Part shown: in pieces, positions 1 to 8,627 of the stretch | How the letters are laid out: the number at the start of each line of letters is the position of its first letter | Numbering within the stretch: the stretch's first letter is position 1 | DNA from: Candidatus Gordonibacter avicola | Lineage (GTDB): Bacteria; Actinomycetota; Coriobacteriia; Coriobacteriales; Eggerthellaceae | Length of the DNA stretch: 64,000 nt | NCBI GenBank assembly: GCA_019113915.1 | Contig: DXGM01000009.1 | Coordinates: 23,417 to 87,416 of the forward strand | Direction: 5' to 3' | The notes under the pieces: generated by a model | Told to the model about the DNA's origin: nothing | The model's input: only the letters and a program-made list of their open reading frames with translations | The model's database searches: none | Position numbers and translations under genes: made by a program

Positions 1-554
1 CTGTCGTAGGGGTTCCAATAGTTGTCATAGTTGCGGTAGCTGTCGCTGTAGCGATTCTGCGCCACGTCAGTCATCACAGCGCACGCCGTGCAGCTCACGC
101 ATCCGCCCATACCCAACAACAGCAGCACGAGGCATCCGCCCAACAGCCAGGGCCACACTTTCTTCTTCTGAGGCGGCTGGGGAGCGGGGTAGGGCGGCTG
201 TGGCGGATAGGGTGGCACGGGCGGCTGCTGGCCCATGCCGTAGTAAGGTTGCCCGACACCCTGATACGGCGGCTGACCCGGATAGGGCTGCGCAGGCTGC
301 TGCGGCTGCGGCGGAGCAGCCTGGCCATACGGCTGCTGAGGCTGCGGCGAGTAGGCAGCCTGGCCGTAAGGCGGGGTCTGCGGCTGCTGCGGGGGATAGG
401 TTGGCGTCTGATAGGGAGAAACCGGCTGGTCAGAGGCCTCGCCAGGCAGCGGCGGGCGCTCGTAAGGTGAAGGCGGTGGTGTTGCGGGTCCACTCGACCC
501 GTCCGGTGCTTCTGCGCCGGTGGCGATAGGGTTCGGTCGCTCGGAATCGGTCAT
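1..554 (-). CDS. Pro/Gln-rich single-pass membrane protein (3' end outside window)
   Basis: The reading frame opens with ATG at 554 behind a good AAAGGAG ribosome site and stays open to the left edge, so the C-terminus is missing. Residues 20-130 are a low-complexity Pro/Gln/Tyr tail with PYGQAA and PPQPQQP repeats. A short basic KKK stop follows, then a hydrophobic segment at about 133-152. A cysteine-rich stretch (GGCVSCTACAV) comes directly after it, then a Tyr/Asn-rich sequence. This is a cytoplasmic proline-rich tail, one membrane span and an outer domain, an architecture common in actinobacterial envelope proteins. I do not recognise a family. The Pro/Gln composition makes homology searches unreliable. 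Confidence 0.75.
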   Translation of the reverse strand, partial: MTDSERPNPIATGAEAPDGSSGPATPPPSPYERPPLPGEASDQPVSPYQTPTYPPQQPQTPPYGQAAYSPQPQQPYGQAAPPQPQQPAQPYPGQPPYQGVGQPYYGMGQQPPVPPYPPQPPYPAPQPPQKKKVWPWLLGGCLVLLLLGMGGCVSCTACAVMTDVAQNRYSDSYRNYDNYWNPYD

Positions 555-670
555 AGGAAGGCTCCTTTGCCTCGTGCGGACGAGGCCATCTTACCATAAA
601 CCAGCAACCGGCCCCCTCCGCTATTGGTGCGTCGACCAAGGGGCTGCAACAATTCCTTACCGGCCAGGTT

Positions 671-800
671 GGTCGTAGGGCAAGGGCTCTGCCCTTGCCG
701 TCAACTACGTCTGACCTGCAAGTTTGCCATGTTGGGCGGCAAGGGTAGAACCCTTGCCCTACGGAGGACCTGTAAAGGGTACTTTTGTTACAGCCCCTTG
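671..800. repeat. palindromic intergenic repeat, copy A (two hairpins)
   Basis: Two successive hairpins with 9-bp stems and 3-nt loops lie at 679-699 and 738-758; both are built on GGCAAGGG/CCCTTGCC. A conserved tail follows (ACCTG, then CTTTTGTT, then CCCCTT). A shorter version of the same element lies at 10969-11040. Copy A is downstream of the ferredoxin-like gene ending at 813, so it may act as a terminator. It has no clear U-tract. Confidence 0.65.
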
Positions 801-812
801 TCATGTGCAGAC

Positions 813-1922
813 TTACTCCTGCGTGGGTTCGTCCTCGTAAAGCAGTGCTTCGGCGGTTGTTTCCACCAGTTCAACCGCGCCTTCGGGGCACACGTCCACG
901 CACAGGCCGCACCCGATGCAGTAGCGCGCATCAAAGGCAAGCGACCCGTCGCCCGGGTTGGGGAAGCGCGCACCTGTCGGACACACCTGCGTGCAGGCAA
1001 GGGCGTTAGTGCACTGCTCGTAATCGGTCTCGGAAATGACAAGGGGTATGCGGCTTGCAAGGGAAGGATCGCGCTCAAGCGCCTCCAGAAGAAGGCGGCG
1101 CTTCGGCTGCAAGGTCTTGCGCGTGCGACCCTCGGGCACGAAATCGTTAAACTCTATGCCGTTGCCCAAGTTCAGACGCGCGAGGGCTCGCGAGCGCTCG
1201 CGGCGCTCGTAGAATTCCTGCAGCACTTCGGAGTTGCGTAGGCGGCGCTTGCCGCTGGCAATATCGCTCACATCTCCCACCAGGTTCGTGAACGCGCTGC
1301 GCCTGTCAACGCCCGCCGGGTCGGCCAAGTCTTTCAGCAGGTTTTCCTTTTCGGGAATGACATCCAGCGCACCCACCGAGCGCCCACTCCATGTCTCGGC
1401 TGTTTCGATGGCATGGGCTGCCAGCATCTCGCCCATCTCGCCCGCACGCTCGCAGTCGGCGCAGTAGGAAAGATCGGCGGCCACCTTCACCGGAATATTC
1501 TCGGCCAACAGTAGCGTCCAAAACTCGGGCGAGAGGCAGGCCAAACACGGCAGCACCACCACGTTAGCGGCGGGCTCCAGGCCGGGGAACACGTTTTCTT
1601 TGCACGTGACCACCACGTCCTCGCCGCGCAGTGCGATACGGCGCATGCGGCCGTGCAGGTCGGCCATGGTCACGCGCGTGGACGAGAACGTGTCGCAAAT
1701 TCCCAGGCAGATGCCGCAGCGCGTGCAGGCATCGGCATCGATAAGGGGCATGCCGTCCTCGCTGAACGAAATGGCATCCTTCGGGCAGGCGAGCGCACAC
1801 CGCTCACAATCGGCACCTTTCGTGCGCGTGCAGAAATCCCGCAGCACCACGATCCGCTGCGGACGCTCAGGGCTAGCGGCCTCGCCGGCACCGGGCGTGC
1901 TGTTCTCGGGTATGTCGGCCAT
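813..1922 (-). CDS. 4Fe-4S dicluster/tetracluster ferredoxin-like protein
   Basis: This 369-aa protein has two ferredoxin modules separated by about 230 residues. The N-terminal one carries CERCALACP and CTRCGICLGICD. The C-terminal one carries CTNALACTQVCP and CIGCGLCVDVCP. That gives ligands for about four 4Fe-4S clusters. The middle has further Cys pairs (LPCLACLS, CADCERAG), as in CoB-CoM reductase or NapF-like electron carriers. Start choice: ATG at 1922, 4 bp after the gltX stop, giving MADIPEN. An upstream ATG at 1946 would overlap gltX and has no better ribosome site. It is probably co-transcribed with gltX. The role as an electron carrier or oxidoreductase subunit is inferred; no partner enzyme is adjacent. 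Confidence 0.8.
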   Translation of the reverse strand: MADIPENSTPGAGEAASPERPQRIVVLRDFCTRTKGADCERCALACPKDAISFSEDGMPLIDADACTRCGICLGICDTFSSTRVTMADLHGRMRRIALRGEDVVVTCKENVFPGLEPAANVVVLPCLACLSPEFWTLLLAENIPVKVAADLSYCADCERAGEMGEMLAAHAIETAETWSGRSVGALDVIPEKENLLKDLADPAGVDRRSAFTNLVGDVSDIASGKRRLRNSEVLQEFYERRERSRALARLNLGNGIEFNDFVPEGRTRKTLQPKRRLLLEALERDPSLASRIPLVISETDYEQCTNALACTQVCPTGARFPNPGDGSLAFDARYCIGCGLCVDVCPEGAVELVETTAEALLYEDEPTQE

Positions 1923-1926
1923 CGAC

Positions 1927-3498
1927 TCAGCCACCAAACACCTCATGTGTCACGTAGTCGATGCGCGCCAGTATGTCCTCGCGCGGCAAAAGCTCAATGC
2001 TTTCGAACAAAGGCGGCGACACCATGTTGCCACACACGGCCACGCGCAACGGCTGGAACAGCAGCTTCGGCTTCAACTCCAAGCGCTCACCCTCGGCGCG
2101 GCACGCTTCCTCCAGCTTCTCCGCGTCCCAGGCGATGCTCTCGTCGGCCAGCACGCCGCGGCAGGCGGCGAGCGCCTCGTCGGCGCGGGCACCTTCCTTC
2201 TTCAGTACCTTGTTCACGCTCTTCTCGTCCAACTCCACGTTGCCGCCCCAGAACATGAAAGCCAGCTTGTCCACCACCTCATCAAGGCGGGTCAGCCGCT
2301 CGGAGACCAGCGGATACAAGTCGCAGTACCACACGGCGCGCTCCTGCACATCAGCGAGTGCGGACTCAATGGCGGCCCCGTTGAACGCCGCGTCGCGCTC
2401 TTCGGGCGCAATCGGTGTGCCCGCCGCCACGGCGCTGCCGAGGATGTTAGCCTGCGCAAGCCACAGAAGCGACGAGCGCACCCACGCGTTCGGCCCCATC
2501 TCTTTGATGTACTGGCCGTTCATCCAATCGAGCTTTGTCTCGTCGAACACGGCATCTTTCTTGGTCACGCGCTCAAGGCTGAAATTCTCGCACAGCGTTT
2601 CGCGGTCGATGATGGTGGTCTCGCCGTCAAGCGACCAGCCCAGAAGCGCGAGGAAGTTCACCATGGCGTCGGGCAAATAGCCGCGCTCGCAGAATTCTTC
2701 CACGCTGGCCGCGCCATGGCGCTTCGAAAGCTTCTTGCCGTCCGCGCCGAGAATCATCGACAGGTGTGCGAACGTGGGCACGTCGTAGCCGAGTGCTTCG
2801 TAGATGAGAATCTGGCGCGGGGTGTTGGACAGGTGGTCGTCGCCGCGGATGACGTGCGTGATGCCCATGTTGGCGTCGTCGCAGACCACGGCGAAGTTGT
2901 AGGTGGGGGAGCCGTCGGTGCGCACCACAATCATGTCGTCCATGACCTCAGCGGGGAAGCTCACGTGGCCATATACCGCGTCGTCGAACTCGATGGGCCC
3001 GTGATTCTCGGGCACGCGCAGGCGCCACACGTGCGGCTCACCGGCGGCAATGCGCGCGGCTGCCTCCGCAGGGTCAAGGTCGCGGCACGTCCGGTCGTAG
3101 CCCGAGTAGCCGCCCTCGGTCGCCTCAGCCTCGGCGCGCTTGGCGTCAAGTTCCTCCTTCGTGCAGAAGCAGGGATACACGCTGCCGCGCTCCTTCATGA
3201 GTTCAAGCGCCGCGGCGTAGGTATCGGTGCGCTGCGTCTGGAAGTAGGGGCCTGCCGTGCCACTCACCTCGGGGCCTTCGTCCCAATCGAGACCAAGCCA
3301 TTTCATGGCGTTGAGGATGACCTGCACATTTTCCTCAGTGGAACGCTCGGGGTCGGTGTCCTCGATACGCAAAATGAAGTCGCCGCCCGTCGCGCGAGCA
3401 AACGCCCAGTTATAAATAGCCGTGCGCGCCCCGCCCACATGCAACCGCCCCGTCGGCGAAGGCGCAAACCGCACTCGTACTTTCTTCTCACTAGTCAT
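1927..3498 (-). CDS. gltX: glutamyl-tRNA synthetase
   Basis: This is a full-length 523-aa class I aminoacyl-tRNA synthetase. It starts MTSEKKVRVRFAPSPTG and has the HIGH-type signature RLHVGGAR at about residues 18-25 and the KMSKS-type KKLSKRHG near residue 255. The LRIEDTDPERS block binds glutamate and ATP. It charges tRNA-Glu (in many Actinobacteria also tRNA-Gln, as the first step of the indirect pathway). The stop is 4 bp from the next gene on the same strand. The repeat element at 3552-3665 separates it from the upstream gene. Confidence 0.97.
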   Translation of the reverse strand: MTSEKKVRVRFAPSPTGRLHVGGARTAIYNWAFARATGGDFILRIEDTDPERSTEENVQVILNAMKWLGLDWDEGPEVSGTAGPYFQTQRTDTYAAALELMKERGSVYPCFCTKEELDAKRAEAEATEGGYSGYDRTCRDLDPAEAAARIAAGEPHVWRLRVPENHGPIEFDDAVYGHVSFPAEVMDDMIVVRTDGSPTYNFAVVCDDANMGITHVIRGDDHLSNTPRQILIYEALGYDVPTFAHLSMILGADGKKLSKRHGAASVEEFCERGYLPDAMVNFLALLGWSLDGETTIIDRETLCENFSLERVTKKDAVFDETKLDWMNGQYIKEMGPNAWVRSSLLWLAQANILGSAVAAGTPIAPEERDAAFNGAAIESALADVQERAVWYCDLYPLVSERLTRLDEVVDKLAFMFWGGNVELDEKSVNKVLKKEGARADEALAACRGVLADESIAWDAEKLEEACRAEGERLELKPKLLFQPLRVAVCGNMVSPPLFESIELLPREDILARIDYVTHEVFGG

Positions 3499-3551
3499 GG
3501 CTTAAGAAGACCTCTCGTTCAAAGCTTGCATTCGTTTGATTCATCCAACGT

Positions 3552-3665
3552 GGTGCTCTGCCTGAGGGCATGCCACGCGCAGTTCCGCACGAGCCGAACA
3601 GCCCAGTGGGCTGTTCGAGCGAGCTCAGGACTGTTTGAGCATGGCATGCCCTCAGGCAGAGCACC
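3552..3665. repeat. MITE/REP-like element with perfect 24-bp inverted ends
   Basis: The left arm 3552-3575 and right arm 3642-3665 are perfect reverse complements over 24 bp, built on GCTCTGCCTGAGGGCATGCC. Inside, 3595-3617 forms a second perfect hairpin (10-bp stem CGAACAGCCC, 3-nt loop). The element is 114 bp and non-coding. It sits between gltX and the DUF1461 gene, and its right arm supplies the last codons and the stop of that gene. No transposase is associated. It could also act as a transcription-stopping cruciform. Confidence 0.8.
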
Positions 3666-4392
3666 GGCGCCGCAGGATAATCCCAATCACGAGTGCCAGT
3701 ATAGACAACCCGGCGGTCGTCGCAAGCCAGACGCCCCCCATGCCCATCCAAAATGCAGGAGGGTACATGGTAATGAGCAGTGACTCATACGAGAACGTCC
3801 ACGTGCCATCGGCAAAGAACAGCGAGTGGAACGCGGCGAAAAATCCGTTGAAGTCCACAAGCACCCAGGCGGCCAACAGCGCAAACACTATAAGCACGCC
3901 CGCGCCCGCAGCCATCAGCACGCCGCCGAACTTGCGCATGCCTGTTCGCAGCGCCACGAAAACGCACGCAACCGCTGCAAGCACCGCCACACCTATAAGC
4001 ACCGCCCGCGCAATTACCACCACGCGGTACACATCATCAAGATGGGAAAGCGCCTCCGCATCAAGCGTGTACACGTCGGGCGCGGCGGCAAGGGTGGCGT
4101 CGTCGGCGGTGGCGTAGCGCGTGTTCGCGCTCGCGTTGATATCGTGCAGCAGGGCGAACACAGCCTCGCGGTCATTCGATCCAACCGTGTAATCGCGCGT
4201 GACAACGGCCGCCTGCACAAGATCGTCATGCGAAAACGGCGTCGCGGGGTTGTCCATCCCGGAAAACGCGTTCGCCAGCATCTCGGTTGTCTGTGGCAGG
4301 GCCGCACACATGGCGAACCCAGCGGCCACAAACGTGATGGACAGGGTAAAGGCGGCTACCACGGCAGCCGCCTTGTTGACAATTTCCCTCAT
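3652..4392 (-). CDS. DUF1461 / TIGR01906-type integral membrane protein
   Basis: The 246-aa protein has an N-terminal membrane span (residues ~5-28), an outer loop of about 90 residues, and three further spans (about 122-147, 155-177 and 205-240). The motif FFAAFHSLFFADGTWTF and the preceding DFNGFF are characteristic of the TIGR01906/DUF1461 family of unknown function. The topology is N-in, with a large extracytoplasmic loop. The final residues CSA and the stop lie inside the right arm of the 3552-3665 element, so the native C-terminus may have been altered by its insertion. Function is unknown. Confidence 0.75.
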   Translation of the reverse strand: MREIVNKAAAVVAAFTLSITFVAAGFAMCAALPQTTEMLANAFSGMDNPATPFSHDDLVQAAVVTRDYTVGSNDREAVFALLHDINASANTRYATADDATLAAAPDVYTLDAEALSHLDDVYRVVVIARAVLIGVAVLAAVACVFVALRTGMRKFGGVLMAAGAGVLIVFALLAAWVLVDFNGFFAAFHSLFFADGTWTFSYESLLITMYPPAFWMGMGGVWLATTAGLSILALVIGIILRRRCSA

Positions 4393-4433
4393 GTTCTCCC
4401 GCTCTCGTCCCCCATGTGCCTTGGTTAGTTGCG

Positions 4434-5804
4434 TTAGTCGCGGTCAACCCACAGGGTGGCCGCCGTCATGCCCTGCATGTCCTTCGAGATGGTGGGCTTG
4501 GGTCCCAGGCGGCTGAACACGCCGGTGAATGTGCCATCGAACAGGTACAGGCCGTTCAGGTTGTTGTACAGCGTGGGCTCAAACGGCACGGCGCCATCGG
4601 GCAACTCGTCGATGCCGGTGTCGGGCGGCAGCGTCTCAGTCTGGAACGGCACAATGTAGCGCTGCACGATAAAGGGGTAGCCCGCGCGCCCGTTCGCGAA
4701 GCGGTCAACCAGCTCTTCCCATTCCTCCTGCGACACCGCGGCGCCCGCGTACACCTCGTCGGCGCCGTAGTGGTCGGTGGGCTTGATAATCCATTCGCAG
4801 CGGTTTTCGCGGATCTGAGGCAGGTTCACGTGCTCGTCGTCCAAAAAGGCGGTGAGGGGCACGGTCTCTTCAATGAACGAGATTTCGTCCGCGTTCAAAA
4901 AGGCCGTGGTGCGCTCGTCGAACAGCACCTTGAAAATCTGCTTGTCATGCACGATATGTCCGGCGAAACTTCCGATGAGAGCCACAGCGCCCGCGCGCAC
5001 CGCGTCGAGGAACGACTGCGATTCGTTCCAGTGGTCAATCACGTCGTTGGTGACGCAGCGCCGCCATACGGTGTCCACGCGCGCGCCTTCTGGGTCACGC
5101 AGTACCTCGCCGTCAAACGTGAGGTCGCGCACGTCGGCCACGATGCATTCCACGCCGCGCTTTCGGAACAGTTCCGCGTAAATGTGAAACTCGTCCACCA
5201 CGCCGTTTTCCAGATAGTCAACAATGGCCACGCGGGGGTTTTCCACGCGCCGCTCGTAGGTGGCGTAGATGTTTAAAAACGCGCTCACCCAGCTCTCGAA
5301 CAGCTCACAGCTTTCCACGCGGTGGCGCCGCGCGAACTCTTGGTAGGTGGGCGACAACTCCACCGAGGCTGTGATCTCGCGGTTCTCGTTCATGCCTGAC
5401 GAGCCGTCGGCGTTGAATTCGCAGAACTTCACGCGCATGTCGTCCTCGTTGAGGAACGTGTCCACGCGCGCGAACGGCAACAGCGAATCGTAGCCGCGCG
5501 GCAGGCAGATGAGTTCTTCCAGACGCGGATCGAAATCGAAGGCGCGTCGATACTCCGGGTCGTCCAGGTAGTGCTGGATAACCTTGCAGAGGATGCGGTG
5601 GGCCGTTTCGGCGGTGTCCTTCATCACCTGGTAGGTTTGCGCGTCGAACAGGCGCGGCACGAAGCTTGCGGCTACCACCTGGTGGTGCACGATGGCTGTG
5701 GAGTTTTGCAGGTAGGTATACGCCGCGCGGCGGCCGGGGACATCGCCCTCAAGCGACGTCATGATGTCGAAGTATTCGCTGGTGTAGTCGGCATTGTGCG
5801 ACAT
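4434..5804 (-). CDS. ATP-grasp-like protein (glutathionylspermidine-synthase / circularly permuted type)
   Basis: In this 456-aa protein, several blocks suggest a circularly permuted ATP-grasp ligase. FCEFNADGSSGMNENRE resembles the EFNADTP block of glutathionylspermidine-synthase-like enzymes. WIIKPTDHYGADEVYAG resembles a nucleotide-binding Lys plus Gly loop, and FIVQRYIVPFQ the conserved Q-R-Y/F strand. Such enzymes join a carboxylate to an amine using ATP, but the substrate here cannot be read from sequence. It lies alone between metK (divergent) and the DUF1461 gene. A TGGTACACT extended -10 lies at 5845-5853 on this strand. The family assignment is moderate. Confidence 0.55.
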   Translation of the reverse strand: MSHNADYTSEYFDIMTSLEGDVPGRRAAYTYLQNSTAIVHHQVVAASFVPRLFDAQTYQVMKDTAETAHRILCKVIQHYLDDPEYRRAFDFDPRLEELICLPRGYDSLLPFARVDTFLNEDDMRVKFCEFNADGSSGMNENREITASVELSPTYQEFARRHRVESCELFESWVSAFLNIYATYERRVENPRVAIVDYLENGVVDEFHIYAELFRKRGVECIVADVRDLTFDGEVLRDPEGARVDTVWRRCVTNDVIDHWNESQSFLDAVRAGAVALIGSFAGHIVHDKQIFKVLFDERTTAFLNADEISFIEETVPLTAFLDDEHVNLPQIRENRCEWIIKPTDHYGADEVYAGAAVSQEEWEELVDRFANGRAGYPFIVQRYIVPFQTETLPPDTGIDELPDGAVPFEPTLYNNLNGLYLFDGTFTGVFSRLGPKPTISKDMQGMTAATLWVDRD

Positions 5805-5844
5805 AGGCGCTCTTTTCCGTCGGGGTGCACAGTTTTCGGCGTGT

Positions 5845-5853
5845 AGTGTACCA
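5845..5853 (-). promoter_or_regulatory. extended -10 promoter for the ATP-grasp-like gene
   Basis: On the - strand this reads TGGTACACT, an extended -10 (TG-N-TACACT), about 40 bp before the start at 5804. No strong -35 was found. The same octamer GGTACACT precedes the binding-lipoprotein leader at 55409. Confidence 0.45.
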
Positions 5854-6031
5854 CGGCGGCGCGCGGCGCTGGCACCTGCGGCCTGCGCCTACGCGCGACC
5901 ATCACGCAACTGCCATGCGGCTGTCATGATGGCCGGTGCCGCCCGCCGCCAGCCGTCCGCGGGCGCTTGATGCGCCTTGACGTAGAATAGTCGTGATTTG
6001 CCGGCGGTAGGGGCCTGCGCGAACCGATATG

Positions 6032-6086
6032 TGCTACCCTTGACGCAAAGAGAAGCGGGCGCCCCGCGGGCTTTGTGCGCGGGGCG
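6032..6086 (+). promoter_or_regulatory. metK leader: candidate promoter and strong hairpin
   Basis: TGCTACCCT at 6032-6040 could be an extended -10. A perfect 8-bp stem (CGCCCCGC at 6060-6067 with GCGGGGCG at 6079-6086) follows, then TTTC, and the metK start is 28 bp on. The position and stability suggest attenuation or a leader structure. I could not match the sequence to SAM-I, SAM-II, SAM-IV or SAH riboswitch signatures, so no riboswitch is claimed. Confidence 0.35.
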
Positions 6087-6114
6087 TTTCGCGGTTGAGA
6101 GAGAATGGGGAACC

Positions 6115-7380
6115 ATGGCTGAAACGCATACATCGTACCTGTTCACGTCCGAGTCTGTGACGGAGGGGCACCCCGACAAGGTGTGCGACCAAATATCCGA
6201 TGCCATCCTGGATGCCATTTTGGCGAAAGAGGCGGAACTGGCCGCGCGCGACTACGTGGCTCCCAACGGCTGCCCGGCCGATCCCGCGCAGGTGAGGTGC
6301 GCGTGTGAGACGCTGGCCACCACGGGATTGGTTATGGTGACGGGCGAAATTCGCACACAGGCTTACGTGGACGTGCCTGCCATTGTGCGCGAGGTGCTTT
6401 CCGACATTGGCTACAACCGTGCCAAGTACGGCTTTGACTGCGACACGTGTGGCGTGCTGAACGCCATCCACGAGCAGTCGCCGGACATTGCGCAGGGTGT
6501 TGACGAAAGCTGGGAGGCTCAGCACGGCCTGGCTGGTGACGACCCTTACGAGCGCATTGGCGCGGGCGACCAGGGCATGATGTTTGGCTACGCCTGCAAC
6601 GAAACGCCCACGCTTATGCCCCTGCCTATTTACCTGGCGCATCGTTTGGCCGAGCGCCTGGCAACGGTGCGCAAGGACGGCACGCTGCCGTATCTGCGCC
6701 CCGACGGCAAGACGCAGGTGTCCGTGCGCTACGTGGACGGCCGCCCGGTGAACGTGGAGAAAGTGGTGGTGTCCACGCAGCACGCCGAAAGTGTGTCGCA
6801 TGATGAGTTGCTTGTGGCCATTGTTGAGCAGGTAGTGGAGCCGGTGCTGGCCGCCGAGGGCGTGCAACTGGCCGACAACGCCGAGATTCACGTGAATCCC
6901 ACGGGCCGCTTCGTGGTGGGCGGGCCCATGGGCGATGCGGGCCTCACCGGCCGCAAGATTATTGTGGACTCGTACGGCGGCATGGGTCGCCACGGCGGCG
7001 GTGCATTTTCCGGCAAGGACTGCACGAAGGTTGACCGCTCCGGTGCCTACGCCGCGCGTTGGGTGGCGAAAAACGTGGTGGCTGCAGGCCTCGCCGAGCG
7101 CTGCGAGGTGCAAGTGGCCTATGCTATTGGCATGGCGCGTCCGGTGTCGGTGATGATTGACACCTTCGGTACTAATAAAGTAGACGAAGAAATTATCGAG
7201 CGCGCGGTGAGCGAGGTGTTCGACCTGCGTCCGGGTGCCATCATCGACGAGCTGAATTTGCGTCGCCCCATCTACCGCAAAACCGCCGCCTACGGCCACT
7301 TCGGCCGCGAACTCCCCGAATTCACCTGGGAGCGCACCAACAAAGCCAACGACCTGCGCAAAGCCTGCGATCTGGCATAA
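6115..7380 (+). CDS. metK: S-adenosylmethionine synthase
   Basis: This 421-aa protein makes S-adenosylmethionine from methionine and ATP in the cytosol. Signatures: [17 protein letters not shown] near the N-terminus (the catalytic His/Asp loop), [12 protein letters not shown], and [16 protein letters not shown] (the GGGAFSGKD family signature). The start is ATG at 6115, which gives the conserved [18 protein letters not shown] N-terminus; an open frame upstream back to 5998 has no family similarity. Together with ahcY at 51 kb it covers the methyl cycle. A rho-independent terminator follows. Confidence 0.97.
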   Translation: MAETHTSYLFTSESVTEGHPDKVCDQISDAILDAILAKEAELAARDYVAPNGCPADPAQVRCACETLATTGLVMVTGEIRTQAYVDVPAIVREVLSDIGYNRAKYGFDCDTCGVLNAIHEQSPDIAQGVDESWEAQHGLAGDDPYERIGAGDQGMMFGYACNETPTLMPLPIYLAHRLAERLATVRKDGTLPYLRPDGKTQVSVRYVDGRPVNVEKVVVSTQHAESVSHDELLVAIVEQVVEPVLAAEGVQLADNAEIHVNPTGRFVVGGPMGDAGLTGRKIIVDSYGGMGRHGGGAFSGKDCTKVDRSGAYAARWVAKNVVAAGLAERCEVQVAYAIGMARPVSVMIDTFGTNKVDEEIIERAVSEVFDLRPGAIIDELNLRRPIYRKTAAYGHFGRELPEFTWERTNKANDLRKACDLA

Positions 7381-7404
7381 ACGAGCGCGAGATCAACCCA
7401 GCGA

Positions 7405-7437
7405 ACCGGTCCACAAAAACGTGGGCCGGTTTTTGTT
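7405..7437 (+). terminator. rho-independent terminator after metK
   Basis: The stem ACCGGTCCAC / GTGGGCCGGT with an AAAAAC loop is followed by TTTTTGTTT. It is 25 bp after the metK stop. Confidence 0.9.
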
Positions 7438-7504
7438 TGGCGGCACTATTTTTTATCGGTATTCGTCAATCATTGGCGAGCTAATAATTAGTATGAATTT
7501 TGCT

Positions 7505-7533
7505 TTGAATTGGGTACAAATGTACGTTAATAT
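7505..7533 (+). promoter_or_regulatory. dinD promoter with SOS-like operator in the spacer
   Basis: The -35 TTGAAT (7505-7510) and -10 TAATAT (7528-7533) are exactly 17 bp apart. The spacer holds the palindrome GTACaaatGTAC (7514-7525). This fits GAAC-N4-GTTC, the Gram-positive LexA (Cheo/DinR) box, at 6 of 8 fixed positions and has perfect dyad symmetry. A LexA operator between -35 and -10 is the classical layout, and the downstream gene is DNA-damage-inducible dinD. The repressor assignment is inferred. Confidence 0.6.
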
Positions 7534-7743
7534 ATGATATTATACGAGCATTCAAAAGAGCCAGTGCGGATGCTTCGGTCTTCTGCGACTTCAGTTGCCC
7601 ATGCCGATGCCCATAGATGGCGGTGGAGTTCCGCGCCGCCCGTACCACGTCCGCAAGATCCTCTCAGCAACGGAACGCAGTCCGCTCGCGCTTTGTGGCG
7701 CTTTCGCGTTGGCGTAGCTTGCGGACGTTAGAGGAGGCGCACT

Positions 7744-8604
7744 ATGGAGAAAACTGACATTGAGAAGCGTAGAATGACGCTCGATGACCTTGCGCGCATC
7801 GACGAGGAAAGTGGCGTTGAGTACTGGTACGCACGCGACATCATGGGGTTTCTGGGATATACGAAGTGGCAAAACTTCGAGGCTGCTGTTAAAAAGGCAA
7901 TGATATCCGCAGAAAGCAGCAAAACCGCAGGTGAACACCATTTTGCTGGCGTCAGTAAAATGGTCGAACTGGGGAGTGGTTCGCAGCGCAAAGTTAAAGA
8001 TTACAAGCTCACACGCTATGCCTGTTATCTTATTGCGCAGAATGGTGATCCGCGTAAAGAAGAGATTGCCTTCGCTCAAAGCTACTTTGCCCTGCAAACG
8101 CGGAAGCAAGAACTTATTGAAGAACGCATGGCGGCACTCTCGCGCATTGATATTCGTGAGCGGTTGTCGGAGGCCGAGAAGGAGCTTTCGCGCAACATTT
8201 ATGAGAGAGGCGTGGACGAGCGAGGGTTCGCACGTATCCGCTCAAAGGGTGATGCGGCGCTATTCGGTGGCAATACAACTGCCGATATGAAGAAACGTCT
8301 TGGGGTTCGTGAGACAAAGCCACTCGCTGATCATCTTCCTGCCGTCACGCTTGCTGCCAAGCAACTCGCCACGGAGATGACGAACCATAATGTGCAAGAA
8401 AAAGACCTCCAGGGTGAGCAACCTATTACCGAGGAGCACGTTGATAATAACCTTGGCGTGCGCGATCTGTTGGGTCAACGAGGTATCAAGCCTGAAGAAT
8501 TGCCGCCCGAGGAAGACGTACGCAAGCTTCAGCGTCGTGTTGCAAGTGACGAGCGGACGTTGGAGAAATCTTCGAGGGGGTTTCCGGCGACTGAGTCGCT
8601 TTGA
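7744..8604 (+). CDS. dinD: DNA damage-inducible protein DinD
   Basis: The 286-aa protein matches the DinD/BRO-N family along its length. GVEYWYARDIMGFLGY and W.NFEAAVKKA form the BRO-N DNA-binding-like start. The family blocks HHFAGVSKMVELGSGSQR, LTRYACYLIAQNGDPRK and AQSYFALQTRKQEL follow, then a helical acidic C-terminus. DinD is an SOS-regulated protein; in E. coli it interacts with RecA filaments. A strong GAGGAGG ribosome site precedes the ATG. The transcript probably starts near 7540, leaving a ~200-nt leader in which I see no convincing gene. Confidence 0.9.
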   Translation: MEKTDIEKRRMTLDDLARIDEESGVEYWYARDIMGFLGYTKWQNFEAAVKKAMISAESSKTAGEHHFAGVSKMVELGSGSQRKVKDYKLTRYACYLIAQNGDPRKEEIAFAQSYFALQTRKQELIEERMAALSRIDIRERLSEAEKELSRNIYERGVDERGFARIRSKGDAALFGGNTTADMKKRLGVRETKPLADHLPAVTLAAKQLATEMTNHNVQEKDLQGEQPITEEHVDNNLGVRDLLGQRGIKPEELPPEEDVRKLQRRVASDERTLEKSSRGFPATESL

Positions 8605-8614
8605 GTGGGTGGTA

Positions 8615-8620
8615 TATACT
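8615..8620 (+). promoter_or_regulatory. -10 box placing the priA transcript start at its ATG
   Basis: TATACT ends 7 bp before the ATG at 8628, which would start transcription at 8627-8628. There is no recognisable ribosome site before that ATG. Together these suggest a leaderless mRNA, common in Actinobacteria. The -35 region (near 8592) is weak, and read-through from dinD is possible. Confidence 0.4.
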
Positions 8621-8627
8621 GACGGGT

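Noticed and set aside
1600..3783. A 727-codon + strand open frame opposite gltX
   Set aside because: It is the antisense shadow of gltX and neighbours; His/Arg/Val-rich composition and no homology features.
6000..6114. SAM riboswitch before metK
   Set aside because: Only one GC hairpin is present; none of the SAM-I, SAM-II or SAM-IV conserved strings were found and the leader is very short.
7534..7731. 65-codon leader ORF upstream of dinD
   Set aside because: Its ATG sits inside the promoter region with no ribosome site, and the composition is Arg/Ser-rich as in chance frames.
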